64,000 bases of DNA from Opisthocomus hoazin (lineage: Eukaryota; Chordata; Aves; Opisthocomiformes; Opisthocomidae), in contig NC_134454.1 of assembly GCF_030867145.1 (NCBI RefSeq), positions 47,320,320 through 47,384,319 on the forward strand. Reading direction: 5' to 3'. The number at the start of each line of letters is the position of its first letter. Within the stretch, counting starts at the first letter, position 1. The translations under genes and the position numbers were made by a program. The notes below the pieces were generated by a model. The model saw only the letters and a list, made by a program, of their open reading frames with translations, ran no database searches and was not told where the DNA came from. Shown here piece by piece: positions 11,411 to 25,929 of this stretch.

Positions 11411-14400
11411 GTTGATTCAGACAATAAATAAAAACCACAAACACACCTGCAACCACAGTAATGCTATTCCTATTAAAAATTCCCCTTTACCATTATTGTT
11501 TAACATTGATAATTACCTGGAAACCAAACTCTCTGTTGCTGGACCTAACGTCCAGATGGGCAGGGGCTATACAAGGGACATAACTAGCAACATGGTTTAT
11601 GCTTATGGTTAACAGATTTCATCCCCTTGGGTACATTTTCATAAGTTATTATTAATTGCCTATTTCAGATACTGGAAAGATAAAACTATTTTCATGGTGT
11701 TATGTGTAAAGTAGCTGGTTGGGGGAGTGGGGGTCTTGGGTTTGTGGGTATCACTTATTTTAGTTTTTTTCAAGAGAAGCTTTTCTCTTGAATCATGGTT
11801 TTAAAAGTTTTCATCTTAAATATTTATTGGGTTTTTAGGTGTGTATTTCACCTTTCTAGTTACTATTGCCATGTGTATATACATTTTTATTTCAAAACTA
11901 ATTCTGGCATTTAGCATGTTCCGTTTCTTACAATTGATAAGCATACAGTTCTAATGCTTGTCAGAGCTTTGAAACTGCATTTCTAACAAAAATTATGTAG
12001 AAAACACCTCACTTAACCAGGTAATACAGAGCAGAGAAATTTTGAGATATCAAATCCTCCATTCAAAAGCAAAAATAGCATTATTTATTTTCTTTCTTTT
12101 AACATTTTTATCTTGAGGTGTGCTCTCAGTTATACTTTCTTTATTTCAGCAGAACTGGAAAATTCACATGAGAAGTATTAACACCTTAAAATAAAGGTGC
12201 CTTTTTTTTCAGTGTGCACACTCAAAGCATTTTCAGTTCTGATAAGTAACTAACTGGTCAAATTGTTTACTTTCTACTTTAAGTAGTTTTATTTGAAACT
12301 AAAAATGGGGTAGGAATAATCACAAAATTCAATCTCATTTTCACTTCTCATATATGTTTTCCTCTAGGGAAAAGTCTGGGACTATTGCAGAGCAGATTTA
12401 TACCTATGCCCACCACAACAGAGCTAGCACATCATTGAAGCCAAATGATAAAATATATGTTTAATTATGGTTTTTTGTCATTTACTTATTAAGCCTGATG
12501 TCTTTTAAACTAGGACCAATTGAATGAAAAAATTGTTTTCTATCCGTCTTAGGAAGTTGATTATGATACATCGATCACTGCAGCAGGATTCATAATACTT
12601 ACCTACATCACACACAACATCCGTGGGTCCTAGTTCATTCACTAATTCTCAACATATTCAGTGACTGATTTCATTACTCCCAAGAGCAGGTTTTGAGTTG
12701 GTTTTTTTCCAGAACAGAATCAAAGGAATAATAAGAGGACTTTGCCTATCCTAACACAAGAAGTTAAAGTTAACCTTATATGGTACCATATCTCACAATA
12801 CACTTTTACACAAAAGAGACCTCCATGTTTGCCAGCCTGTATAGAATCAGTGAGGCAGGTGTATGAAAAACAGCTTGTATTCACACCCAGATGTGATCTG
12901 TTGCATAAGCCATAGTTTCTCTTTCATAACTTTCCTGCTGGGAATTTTAGTCACATAACTGTTCTTGTACAGACCACTACTAACTTAGCCATTGCCTACA
13001 GCAGGGAAAATGGATGCAGATGCAGCTCTATCCAGCACAAGAATAGACATTTTACTCCTAATGTGGACTACAGAAATCTTGTTTAAAAACATGTCAGCTG
13101 ATCATGATGGAACTGGTATAACGGAAGGAGGTAAAAAATGTCTTCATCAACATTCTCCTCAAAGATTGTCTGGTTCCCCTGAGCACCTGAGAGTTTTTGC
13201 CTTCTCCTCCACTAAGGCAATGTGATGTAAATACTTTCTTTCAAGAAAAGCCAAAGAAGTCATCATGAGTTCAGAAATGGATTTCTTTTCCCACCCAGCC
13301 TAAACTGGGACAAGCAAGTTCTACTCATATGTGGGACAAGTTCTGTTTTCAGCTAGCTTTTCAGAAGAAATGCATACAGCTGCACTCAATTAGCTCTGCC
13401 AACAGTATCTGGCTCTGCACTTCCCATCCCCACCTACACAAACACGTAGCAATATTCCCAATCTGATTGACCTAATAACTGATTGGCATTGCTCCAGGCT
13501 AAAAAAATAACATATCCCGTAAAACCCTAGCTGGCCACCTGTGTCCTACCTTGTTGTAAGATAGCAAATACTGACATGTAGTGAAGATAACAGCAGAAAT
13601 TTGTATTAACCCCTTTTAACCCCCCTTTTTATTTTTCTAGTAAGGTTTAAGCAATTAAGGGGATACATTTCATGTATATTTTTTCTTATCCACATACAAA
13701 TAGATGCAAACGAAGAAGCAACTAGAACACGAATTCTCCACTCAGTGTTCATTAGATGCAGATGTGGGAAGAGCAGTTCAATGGATTACAGTTTAATTCT
13801 GATACCTTTGTCATCACAAAAGAAGAATCAGAGCTACCAGAGAGAAAAAATTCTACTTACCATAGTCACAATTAAATTAGATTAAACACGTTATCCCACT
13901 GCACACATTATCCCGTTGTGGAAAAGATCATTAGTTTTTATTAGGACCCAGAACAGGATGGGCCAGGAGTGCACATGACTGGGAAGTACCAGTCAAAAGA
14001 CAGCAAATACTTGTTCTTCTGCTTTTCTGATGAAATCTATTTATTACAACTGATACTCATTAACAATTCAATTACTCAGGTGACTTTTCTTATTTTTTCA
14101 AAACACAGCTTTTTTCTATTCATTACCTTACTTTAAGTACTAGCTAAACTGAAATACAGAGGAGTTTTCAATTTCCCTTATTTTTAATTTTTTTTCTCGC
14201 TTCACTTCTTTATGGAACTGTAAGGAAAGGCAAATTTCACTACATCAGTCATAATTAAGGCTTGTCGCCTCAGCTGGAAACAGTTGGCCCTATCCTCCTT
14301 CTCTATCAGAGAAGCCCAGAGCACATTTTGCTTATGCAGCTTGTCATGCTTCTGCACAGGGCTAGACAAGTGACAGGCTCAGATCTGGATTTGGACCACA

Positions 14401-17400
14401 AATAAATCTGTGTATTCCTTGCCAACAACCCAGATGTGTGCTGGCTCCTGTGCTCTCTAGAGAAGCTGTTGCAGCACGTTACCATAATTTTCAGCCACAA
14501 AGGTATCCCAAAGCACTTTGTTTGCTCAGTGCACCTGGAACGGGCACACCGTGAAAATGATCTTGGTAAAATTACAGCCTTCTGGAGACACTAAATAGGC
14601 TTGCTCGGAGGCTTATCTACTGAGACAGCATCAGAGACACATTGTCTGGTTAGGCAGGCAGTGTTGGCAGCTGTATACAAGGTCTGTGTGCTGTTGGGGT
14701 ATGCAGAGCTTTTCCCTCCCCTGGAGGGACATAGGAGTAGCTGCCAGGAAGCCCAAGGAAGTCACAAACAACCTAAATAGAGACCAGGTCTTTCTGGCTG
14801 ACTCAGACCCTTCTCACAATGCTGTAAAAACAGGTATTTGGATGAGAACGTACATTGGAGCTGTCATCAAAAAAGCTATCAAAATAATGTCTCTTTCACA
14901 TGAGGTACCACAACACACGAGAAATTTCAACAAAGCAATAGCATCACCATGGGACAAAATCTGTGACACTTTCTTCTGTGAAAAGGGATTGTGAACTAAC
15001 AAGTCTTTGGTTTCTTGATGTCTTTTGTGAACTTAACATTAAAAGCAACCTGTGAAAGTCATTTGACAAGCCACACTTAGACGTGAGGTCTCCTATCAGA
15101 TTTTTATTGTGCACCAGTTAATAGCTGCCAAGTGTTGCAGCCCATCACATTTCAAACCCCCGTCTTCTTCAAAGTCCAGCTATGAAGAGGTCAGCTATTT
15201 CCCTGTGCCAGCATATACTAACTCTTTGTGTTTCCCTTTGTGTAGCTGCATGTCTGATTTCAGGCTGTATTTGCACATTGTTGCAGTGAAGGTCAAGCAA
15301 GATACCAATCTTTATGAGCCGTCTAAAATCACAGCCCAGCCCCACAAAATTTCCATGTTCAAAACTCCACGTCCTTCAGCAGGACTTCTGCAAAGCATAC
15401 ACTTGCAGGTTTAGATCCCCGTAAATGGTACTGTCGTTATTATTTATACTATATCTGCACAGTTGGACACTGCGATAGCCAGAATGAGCAGATGCTCAGG
15501 AAATTATTCAGTGGCATATGGCTGACCTTGCCACCTCATAGGTTTTGAAGCATTGCTTATATTTCTTTTTTATATAATCATAGAAAACTATTTCATGTTT
15601 GCTCACGCTTGCTGAGAATAAGGAGGGCAATAAATCTGGATTACAGAGGAACCTGAGTACAGCTCACAGCAACAGTGAGGTTTAAATGGAAAGTCTTATC
15701 ATTTGACTTGAAATTACATTATTGTAACATTTCAAAGGCTTGAGTGAGCAATTATAGAAGCAATATTTCTGTAGCACTACAAAAACATAAGTTCCTTCAG
15801 AAAAATAAAACAAAAACAAATCAGAAAAATGTTCCTGAAAACCTTGCCCTGAAAGTATTGCATGTATTTTCAAACAGCTCAGAAAATCTGCTATTTCTTA
15901 TGCCCAAAATGAGTCCTGAGCATCACCTTACGTAATACAGCAAGAGAAAAAATTCAGCTTTAAACATACACATCAACAGCAAATAAAAATTGCAAAATGT
16001 AGTACAAAAACCTGTTCAGAGAAAAGTTATTAACCTATGTCACTGCTATGCAGTATTTTGACACCCATCTTGTGTCGTCATGGATATATGACAATGGATT
16101 ACTTCTCAATCACAGAAATGTCACTGGTTTTATACCAATTGTCTTTGACTGATGGTCTTTATCATTAGCAATTCATAATTTTTTCTGCTCTCCTGTCAAG
16201 CTTTGGTCACTCAGTTAAACAGTGTGTACAGAGTTGTGGGACTTAGATCCCTAGTCACACAAGAATAATTAACACTTTGAAACTAATGACAGTGATATTT
16301 CATCTATAATGAACTGAAATTTATTCATATAAACTGTGTGATCTCTTCTTAAAAAACTAGCAGCACAGCTGACCACTTTTTCTTAGTCTTATTACTTCTG
16401 TCTGAAAACTGGCACGCCCTGAGATGGTGATGAGTGAATGTGAAATGTAAAGGTTGCCAACTGTAGCGAGATCAAAGACCTGTTTCCCTGCCTGTAAATT
16501 GCCACCAGAAATCTACTGTCACACACCACGATGCTGCAAGACATGTGCTGGCATTTCACTGGTCAAGAAATTATATAACCTCATATTGGTTTTCAACACC
16601 TGCACCGTTTACAAGCATTTGAGTCCTCGCCGTCTTAGTCACTGAGGACTGCAATGCAGTCTTATGACCTGTTAACCATGCGGATTCATTTCTGTTGTCG
16701 TGTTTTACTATAATTAAAACTGCCTGTTTAGTCACTTATAGTAAGTCTGAAAACCCAGCTTGAAGCAGAGGAGCAGGGAATGTGGACTTTCCAAGCCACA
16801 CATGGGCTACTCAGCGTATATAAATAAAGCACTCAATTCACTTTTTCCACTTTCATAGTTTTGTTTTCCTCTGTCTCCTTGTTCCCATTCTTTTTCATCC
16901 CCACTTCTCAGACACGTTCTAGTATTGACAGCTTTCTACCCTTGTTTTCAAATCCCAGAAACTCCTCTACTGAAGAAAAGGAAGATAAGTGTCTCCTGCC
17001 TATGGTGAGAAGTAATACAGGATTTGGATGGCTCCAGGGAATCCACAACAGATAGTTTCCCATTTATAACTTTCAGACCCAATTCATTTACATGTTCAGA
17101 TAGTACCATGCCATTGAATCTGGACTGAATGAGGAACTTAAACCATAATATGATGTTGGGTCCAGCTAATCCTACAGATTTAGGTCTGGGTCTTTAAAAA
17201 ACCCTTGTTTGCTTAGGAGAGGTCTGGTGGAGGTATATTTACAAAGAAAACCAAAATTATGTACACAAGATGAACTGTAGACTTGTGGACATCAGACAGA
17301 TAAATAAACTACCACAAATCAAATGCAAAACATGGAGATTTTGTCTGGAATTAAGTCAAGTCCCATCAAGAATTTTTAACAGAGTTTTTAAGTGAATGTC

Positions 17401-20400
17401 TTTCACTGGGTTATTTGGATTAAGATCTTCAACACTATCTGGAAATAAAGGACAGCAAGAAAAAGGACAGAGTATGAATGTGAGAACACGCTGAGACAAA
17501 AATACAGAGCAAGCCAGTAACTTCTTATAGTATGTCTGTAGAAGATATAGAGTGTTAATAATATGTTGGTTCTTTTATGCCCTGACTTCCCACAGTAGAT
17601 CAGAAATAAAGTTGCTTTCGTAGCACACACGGGCGTTCTTTAAAATACACACTAAAGGCTGTGAAGGTAGTCAGATATTGTGCTGAAATATCTTTTTTCC
17701 CTCTCTGTCTTTAAAACTGGTCATCCAAGTCTATTTACGGCAATTCAGAAAATAGTAGGCTGAAAGATATTTAAAAGATGAAACAAGAAACAGAGAGAAA
17801 AGTTATTACTCACTGGTGACACAGCCACATTAGCCTTATTTACAGGGCTATGGAGCTTCTATGGCAAAAGCAGAACATGAAAGTCTTCTGACGCTTCCTG
17901 ATTTTTCCTGCATTAGAAACATCACAACAACAGATTTTATCCCAGCATTTGTTCATGCCCAAGTGTGGCCCAAAGGAAGAACATTAAGATGAAAAAGGAG
18001 ACATGGAGAAAGTGAATAACTCAGCAAAAGTTTCTGTCTCAATCTCCAGTGTAAGTATGGGATAGGGCAGGTTCACTGCAGTTATTTAATAAATAGATTC
18101 CTGTATCTGCTATAGAGTTGCTTTGAACAAATCACTTTACTCCTCAAAGTCACACTGTTCCCGTCTACAAAATGAAAACTTTGACACTTACATTCCAAAT
18201 ACAATGCTGAAAGGTCTGTAAGTAAAAATCTCTGTACATAAGCAGAGCATTCCTCATGCTTCCTCTACCAATAGCTGTACCACCCGTTTTCTCCAAATTT
18301 CTGAAAAAAAGTCTTATCTCCTCTGATATCACCTCTGCAGTGTTAGCTTACCACTTTTTTAAGGTTTATTGCCTGAGGTGCAAATGTAAATGGCAAGTTT
18401 TGATTTGATGTACAGTACTGTGCTTTCCAGGTCAGCAGGTTATACGCACTCAATATTTTACTTTCAACACTGACAATTTAACAGCAGGATTTTTGTGAAT
18501 TTGTTCTCTTACAGCTGGCAAATTATTAAGCATTCTGGTAATCACAGTCCTAACAATGAAATAAAATGACAATAAGCATTACATGATTGCCAATGTTTCT
18601 CAGCTAAAACTTGTAATTATTATTTTTAATAAAATAAATACGTATGCCGTATGTACCAGTTCATAACCAAGCACAAGACCAGTACTTTTCCAACGGGAGC
18701 AGGAGGTGATTTCACTTCTTTTTGCTGCTCAAGAAGTCTTTATTTATAGGCTTCAGAAACTGACATCCAAGTCCTTAGAGGAAACATTTCCAGACATATC
18801 TTGACTGGAAGAAACACAACAGCTGAGAAATTGCATGATGGTCTACATTATTTTATTATTGAAGAAACAAAAGAGAAAAATAGAGTTTCTTTTGCTGTTC
18901 AAAGAAATCCAGCCTAAATTTTTTTAATCCAAGTAAAGAAATTATGTCTTTCCTACATAACGCTTGAAGCACACTTTCATCTGTGTCTGCTTAGATGTGA
19001 GAGGAGATTTCTCTCTGCTTATACTGGGGCAACTCTTCACTGACTTAGTGCAGTTGTCTTTTATTTATGCGGGTTTCACCAAGATTAAAATTTGACCACT
19101 TTTCTTGTGTTTGTTTATATAAGACATGAAAGATTATATGTTTTTCAAGTAATTAATAATCAAAAGACAAAACTAATAATAAAAAGCTTGTAAATTAAAA
19201 TGTCTAGCAGGCTAAAGCAACATTTGATAAATGATTATATTGTTTCTGAGGATTACATTTTAATGTCATTTTAATACGTTGATTTTAAAGGACAATTACT
19301 GCATTTAAAGTCAGCTGGGCAGAACATAACTAGATTCAGATCTAATTTTAAACTAACCTGGATGTAACACTTCAGCAGAAATATATTTCTTAACTAAACA
19401 AAACTGCACTACATTATTAGAATGTGGGGAGTTTTTTCCTCTTTTTTCCCCAATATATCTATTAATTTAATTTCCTTTGATGTTTTTTCTTTTTTTCTAT
19501 CTGTGATTTCCAATATACTTGGAATTTTTCCCTTCTCGGACAGTATACAAATTGCTTGACCACCTCTACAGAAATTAATTTGGAAAGCTGACATTCATTG
19601 CCACCTGAGGAGCTCCTGTGCTGTGAAACAGGAGACCCTAAAGGCTACGTTGCTGCCCACAACCGTGCACTCATAGCATACTCCAAAGATGCAGAAAAGG
19701 ATTAAAAGTGAGATGAAGGTAGAAGAGACCAAAATTTAGAATGTCTTGTTTATGGCAAAGATCTTTTCTAAAAAACGTGTTCTAAAAAAGATTTATCCTC
19801 TGTTGCTGCAATTTTTTTCCCTTGATGGAAGTTTAAGAAAACAGATTCTTTAAAATGGCTTAGGGTATCCGAAAAAAAACACTGTTTCTAGGACCCATGA
19901 GCAAATTCATAGGACTGGCAATGTTGAAGTCATATTTGCTCACCAGCTGGCAGACTGAAGGAAGATCATAGGGCTGACCGTCCAGGGCCCAGGACCCTGG
20001 AGTTTCTAAAGTCTAAGGCGAGCATTGATTTTTATTTCTATACTTGCCAAAATATTTTTGGTTCTCAAAAAATGCTTACTTTTCTAAATCATCTGTCCTA
20101 TACTCATAAAGACATAACTTTTCAGTAGCAATCTGTGCCTTGAAAGAGAATCAATGGATTCTAACAAATACTTTGTTAGACATAATCTGTTCCTTTTGGA
20201 AAGCATGTCCAACTGTGATATAACTGATTTCATCTTTATTCTCAACCTTTAGGCTATCACTTAATTTAAATTAAAGATGCTCTGGCAACAGGGTGCTCAC
20301 TGCCTTATCCATATTTGCACAAAATCCAGTGTAGCAAATGCTCTTAGCCATAGCCTTTTCCCCACCTAGAAGCATCCATCACAATGATGGATGTTTGTTC

Positions 20401-21927
20401 TTTTTAAATATTTGTGAACTATTTTATTTCTGGCACCTACAGACAGTGTTTTGCTCATTTGAACATACTGGTTACTTTTACCAGTTCCTCTAGATTCCTG
20501 GAGTTAACTGTTGTTTTGAAGTAAATTATAACTGGGACAAAACCCAAACAACATTTGAATAGAGAAACATGGCATAAAGTCCATCAGTGTGACCAGAAAG
20601 AGCAAATCACAGACTTATATTCTGCTTCATGTCTGAGACAACACAGGCTGGTTCAAGTGATTTTTAGCTGCAGTGAACTGGCTCTGTGACAGTCCTCAGC
20701 ATTCCTCTTTTCGGCTTGCTAGCTGAGCTTCTTTCAGGAGCCAAACCATTTCCATCTTGCCCCAGACGATTTCCAGCAAAACATTTGTGTGACCAGGGAC
20801 CTTCAGACTCTTCAAACTCTTTAAACCTCTGGGCTGCAGTTGATGAAGAGCTCTTGGACTCCTCTCAGCATTGCATCTGGCAGAGCAGGAGAGGAGGTAG
20901 CTGCTAGCATGGGGACACGATGAGTAGCTGAGGCAGGATGGTGGTTGCCATCACCTCAGCCTGTGCAGCTGTATCTGAGGTGTGGAAGTGTTCAACAATG
21001 CATAATGGGGTGTCAGTAACACATCTGACATTGGTAGATAATGTTAAATAAAATCAGAATGGAGGAATGATACAGTAAAAATGAAGCCTAAGAGCTTTTG
21101 AATATGTTAGGAGAAGCTCCAGAATCAAACATTTTCAGATTTTAAGGCGAGCCAAAAGAAAGGCACAGCACAAAAGCCAACAAATCATCTACTGGGAGGA
21201 AACTGTTCTTTAGCTCAAGACATCTACTGCTTGTTTAGAAAGGGATAGAAAGCTTTTGATATGTTGTGATGCTTGCATGGCAGCCGAAAGTAACTCACCA
21301 CTGTGATATACCTCCTTTTGGCCTTGCCATAGAGGAAGAAGGGATTCTTGTTATTTATAGGTATCCAGAAAACGAGCTTTGTCTTCACCAGAAATGTCAA
21401 CATCACCAATGTCTATGTTTAAAATATTTAGGATCCAAGTACCAAGACAATGTCAGCTAACATGGGTCTCATTTTCAAGAAAAAGTATTAGCTGGGTGTC
21501 ATAAAGAAACTACGCAAATCATGGTCACTGGCAGAGTAACTGTACAGCTGTGCAACCCCAGTGTAGAAAGTCCAGGAGGTTTGCCTAGGAGGGCTGCTTT
21601 TTGAAAGTGGCAAATTTTCTCTAGACACAGGCATTTCAGAGTCTTCATTTGTTTGCGATTGGTCTTACTGTTGCCAGACCCATCATTTCAGGTCAGAGAT
21701 TTCCTTCATCGAATCTCATACCAAGCTTCAAGAACAACAAAAAATAATAAAAAAATGGATATTACACTTGCCTAATTGTGAAATGCTGAACATGTTAAAA
21801 ATCCCAAACTGCTGACCCTTGCATTATTAAGTTTTGCGCCTCATAGTATGAATTTTGTCCCCCTAACTTTAGCCTGTCACAAAAAAAAAAAAACAAAAAA
21901 CGTAAAAGCAAGCAAACATATAGGGAT
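11411..21927. other. Long AT-rich non-coding stretch
   Basis: I could not support any gene, RNA gene or identifiable transposon in these ten kilobases. Short open frames have no recognisable motifs and lack paired splice signals of good quality. A few strong acceptor-like sites occur (for example ctttctttatttcag near 12150) but without a convincing open exon. A small 9-bp-arm hairpin lies at 20373-20393 (CATCCATCA...TGATGGATG). Confidence 0.55.
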
Positions 21928-22065
21928 ATAGAACCATAAAAATCATAAATGGAAAAGACCTATGAGATCAGTTAATCCACTTCCCTGCCATTTTATTCTG
22001 ACTCCTCATTGCATTTGGCAGTGCTTTGCCCAGTCTAACTCAAAATGTCTGAGGCAGTGGGGCAA
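21928..22065 (-). mobile_element. Old CR1 LINE remnant, antisense
   Basis: The plus strand reads tagaaccataaaaatcataa, then ggaaaagacctatgagatca and gtgctttgcccagtctaact. This is the reverse complement of a diverged CR1 3' region (octamer-like tail, the 'gacct..gatcatctagtcca' block and the 'gtgctttgtccagtct' block). Many substitutions indicate great age. Only the 3' end is preserved. Confidence 0.65.
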
Positions 22066-22188
22066 TGGGGTTTTGGTCCTAGGCTTCCCTTGCAAAAAGA
22101 AATATTAATTGTAAATCAGAAGACTATATTCTTGCATAATTTGTGTTCTTATATATTTCTATGTGAATTAGCTCGGTTTAGTATTTAA

Positions 22189-22217
22189 AACAAAAAAAAA
22201 AGAAAGAAAGAAAGGCC
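22189..22217. repeat. Poly-A / GAAA simple repeat
   Basis: A homopurine run of A tract followed by (GAAA)n. Similar pure A tracts occur at about 21881-21892 and 22439-22456, making this kilobase locally A-rich. Confidence 0.8.
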
Positions 22218-22902
22218 TTCAACAGCTTGGCTATAGAAACATATTGCTACAGGTAGTAAGTTACTATACATCAACTGATTCATGCTAATTCTGTGGGTCC
22301 ACTTTCTTAGCCCATAACAAACAGTAATTCAGATACACCAAAGTTGCTTATACTTGGTGCATGAAACCAAAGGGCAGTTCAGTTTCAGGGAATTCCCTAA
22401 CTGACTTCACTTATCAGGCTTTGGTTCACTTCTCAGACCAAAAAAAAAAAAAAAAGACCTTTCAGGTAAGGCTAAACTTGCTCCAAGAGCTCCAAGAGCC
22501 CACCCAGTACACACTAACCAACTGCTAACCGAATCTCAGACCAGAGTAGAGCTAGTCTGTGACAGAGGTGTGAGCCTGCTAAAGACCCTGAACTGCACAG
22601 ACTGTGGACTTCAGAGTCTCACCACAAACTGTTTTGTTTTAAAGATGCTTTTTTTATTATGCATTACTTATTACTGTAGAGATTGGCTTAGACTGCCCTT
22701 TGCACATCAAGCAATTTATTCACTTTTGCCACAGACTAAAATGACACATAGAAAAAGTTATCAGAGATCACAGTTGATCTGTCTGTGTATTTAAGCACTC
22801 AGATATTTTTAGCCAACAGTCAAAGATTTAAAAGCAGCTTAATATTTAAGTACTATTAAAAAAGTTTATTGACAAAAATATTGTTGATTTCTATTACAAT
22901 AG

Positions 22903-23064
22903 AATATCAAGGTCCAAGAAGCCCAGTAGGACAAAGGACTGATTATGCTAAATTCTGTGATGTAAAAGATGATTCGCATCCTCCTGAACAGATTACTGCC
23001 CTGATGAGACAGGATATGATAAATCATTATAGGAGCCATTCAAAGGAATGCCTCGGTACAACAA
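22903..23064 (+). other. Candidate coding exon, 162 nt (phase 1 to 1)
   Basis: A branch-like ttgac and the acceptor tttctattacaatag precede 162 nt that are open in one frame and end at ACAACAA|gtaata. The 53 complete codons read like ordinary hydrophilic protein: YQGPRSPVGQRTDYAKFCDV, then KDDSHPPEQITALMRQD and MINHYRSHSKECLGTT. The composition (Pro, His, Asp, Arg, Cys) is less AT-driven than in background frames. I do not recognise the family; a faint likeness by eye to short TDY.../SHSKE-type motifs of axonemal proteins is too weak to name. Its phase does not join directly to the 35.6-kb exon. Confidence 0.3.
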
Positions 23065-23387
23065 GTAATAGAGAGTTGGGAATAGCTCACTCATTTATTA
23101 GAAAGTATTTAAAATTCAAATGTTCATGTCCATAAAGGGATTTCCTGAAATGTTATCAGAACATGAAAAGGTTGCAAATACCATGAAGCAGAGTTGGCTT
23201 AAAATTCAATGAAGCACTAACAAAAACTCTTCTTTGTAGATAACTAATTAATTAAAAAAAACAAGGAAACCATTACATGACTTCCTTAGCAAATTAAAGT
23301 GTAATTAGTAGATCTGAACAAGTTAATATGAATAAAACATCAACTTGGGAAATAGCTGTTCTTAGACAATTCCTTTTTCTCTATCAG

Positions 23388-23434
23388 CTGAAGTATAGGT
23401 TCATCTACACTGGCTATTTTCCTAGATTTTACAG
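23388..23434 (+). other. Candidate small coding exon, 47 nt (phase 0 to 2)
   Basis: A strong pyrimidine tract (ttcctttttctctatcag) is followed by 47 nt ending TTTACAG|gtataa. The single open frame encodes LKYRFIYTGYFPRFYR. The YTGYFPRF core resembles by eye the short G-Y-x-G-x-x-P motifs of ciliary and sperm microtubule inner proteins, but sixteen residues cannot establish this. Its entry phase does not fit the 22.9-kb candidate. Its exit phase (2) would fit the 49.6-kb candidate, though the other gene at 35.6-38.4 kb lies between. Confidence 0.22.
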
Positions 23435-25929
23435 GTATAATAATCTGTCCACTGCTTCTCTACTTTGGAAAGTTATTAAGTTATTAAGAGTGTATTTTGA
23501 AGAAATTGGGTAACCTGACACAGCCTCTTAGGAAATTATTTCCAAGCCACTTTTCCTTGCAATAGCGAAGCCAGCTTTTCAGTTCCAGTACACAATTCCA
23601 CAGTGGAAAGCACTGACTCACTATAAACTCGGACTGCAAAATCAGATTCATTCAAAACATTTTGACAGGTTAATTTTGCACTGGTAGATTTTATGTTAGT
23701 GCCCCAATGTCTGTTCAGGCCAAATTTCAAATGCACTTTTCACAAATATTTTTTTGGTATTACATCCTTTCCATTCCTCTCTGGACCCTGCAACCTCCCT
23801 CACATAAAGTCCCTGTGTTGGCTTCCATTCTGGACATTTTCTGTACTTAGACTTTTGCTGCACACTGGTCAGTCCTTCAAGTCTTCCTTTAATCTGTAGG
23901 TCAAGGTAGTGTTACAACATGTCCTCATTCTCATGGTATCAGGCTTCTCCAGTTGCTTTTCTTGTCCAATAATTTCACATTTCTTCAATCAGCTTATGCA
24001 GGACCAGTGATATTAGACAGCTGACTTTGTTAGAGAGAAATGCTTGCCAACCTGGAGAAAAGCAGATGAAATAATGTCACATCATCCACCATAATGTCTG
24101 TCTACACGAGCTCAGAGATATCATTCACAGGATCAACACACTGCACTATTTTCACCTTGTTCGCTAATTTTGCAGTCTCTCTGGTGTGTTTCTCCTGGGA
24201 AGTGTCAATGTTATGTCTCCCTTTCTGTTGCACACGGAAAGTACACAAATAGACCCTACCACTAGTGCCATTGTCCCCTGATGCAGAAGGGAAGATATAA
24301 ATTCTGTTGGTTGTTTATTTGTCTAGGTGCAGAGAAAACATTCATCACTCTGATTTTCAAGCTTAAGGAAGTTTTACCCTGCTGGCCAAAGCCACACAAC
24401 TGAAGACACATCCAGACAGAATAGGTGAAAGCTTGGGAGTAAGGAAATTAAGGACATGGCAGTAAGACAAGATACAGTGAGTGAACACTACAGAGATGTC
24501 CTGAACAAATAGTCGGTGGCTGCGTTTGCTGCATAGCAAAGCAAGAAGAACTATGCTGAGACGATAAGAACACTTTCCCAGACCATAGAAAGACATCAGT
24601 ATCATCTACAACTCATCAGCACCTCCCACATTGCCTGTTTCATGCATCTTGTATCTGTAACACAGCCCCTTCATGAGTGAGTTTACAGCTTGTACTGCAG
24701 GCCCTGCAAGCTGCGAGGAGCTTTGTGTCACTAGAAACCAGAAACGAACTGCTGTAGTGCAATTTGGTCTTCATTCCCCTCATGCTTGAAAACAATGTGC
24801 AATAAACAGAAGACAGACACACTTCTGATAAGGAAATGGAAGTCAAACAAAAATCTGACACTGGGCACCCTCCTTTTCAGGTAGTCAAGCGCGTAAGACC
24901 AAGCATAACTGGGGAAAGAAATAGGTGTTCTGCAACTTGCCACACTATCCAAAGGTCACTGAAGTGAAGTGTCCACTGAAATCTTCAGTGGCCTGTAACA
25001 AATGATTTCTCTCCCTTTCAGTGAAGGATAAGGCTTGATTACCGTATGCAAACAAGCCTCTTACTGACACCATCAACATAGCTAGAGAAGCTTATCTTCA
25101 TAAAATTCACTATAAACCATTTGTGTAATTAGAAATCGTTTAGAAATTACTTAGAAATACCTTGAGGCAGAGAAACTTATGATTACTCAAGTACTCCCTG
25201 GATTATCCCAGCAATTAATGTTTTCCAGTCGAGGCGTGACTGGTAACAGTTTGACAAGAGTCACTGTTGTCAGACTACAGTAGGAACGGTAACAGTCATC
25301 TCCACGCTCTGTGGCATCCTGTGCTAGTCATCTACATCAAATTAGCAAGGGAGCTAATCTCCACAGATGCCACCTTCCTCAGCCTCAAGTTCTCCCCTCT
25401 CTGACAATCTTCTCACATTTGCAACACAAGCCATGTGTTCTTGTCATGAACTCAGACAGTGCAAGTGAAATTGCTTGGCTTTAGGAATCTACTTTTAGGT
25501 ACCCAGTTTAGATGAAGGTATCTATACAACAGACAATATGCAATATCAGAATCCACTGACTGCTGGAAGAGTATTTGTATCCAGCTGTCCTCCACCTTCT
25601 TAATGTACTTGACAGTAATAAGGTATTCATTCAGTCATTCAGATGAAACAAAACTGTTCTGAGACACTTATATAAGTGCATCTGAAACACCAACGACAGC
25701 AATGGGAGATGGGTTCATGGTTTCTCAGCACAGGAGATGGCTTAGTGACTGTCTGTAGCTATTAGTAGCACAGACTCCACATCAACAAGGTAGAATGCAG
25801 TACTGCCAACACTAGTATTTTTGAGCATTTTTTTAAAATTGCACAGAGATTAGCAAGACCCCAGCTGTAGGCAAGGTAGTCTTTTCTTCCACAGTCTTTC
25901 CTGGTTTTAATGATGCCATTCCTCCATCT

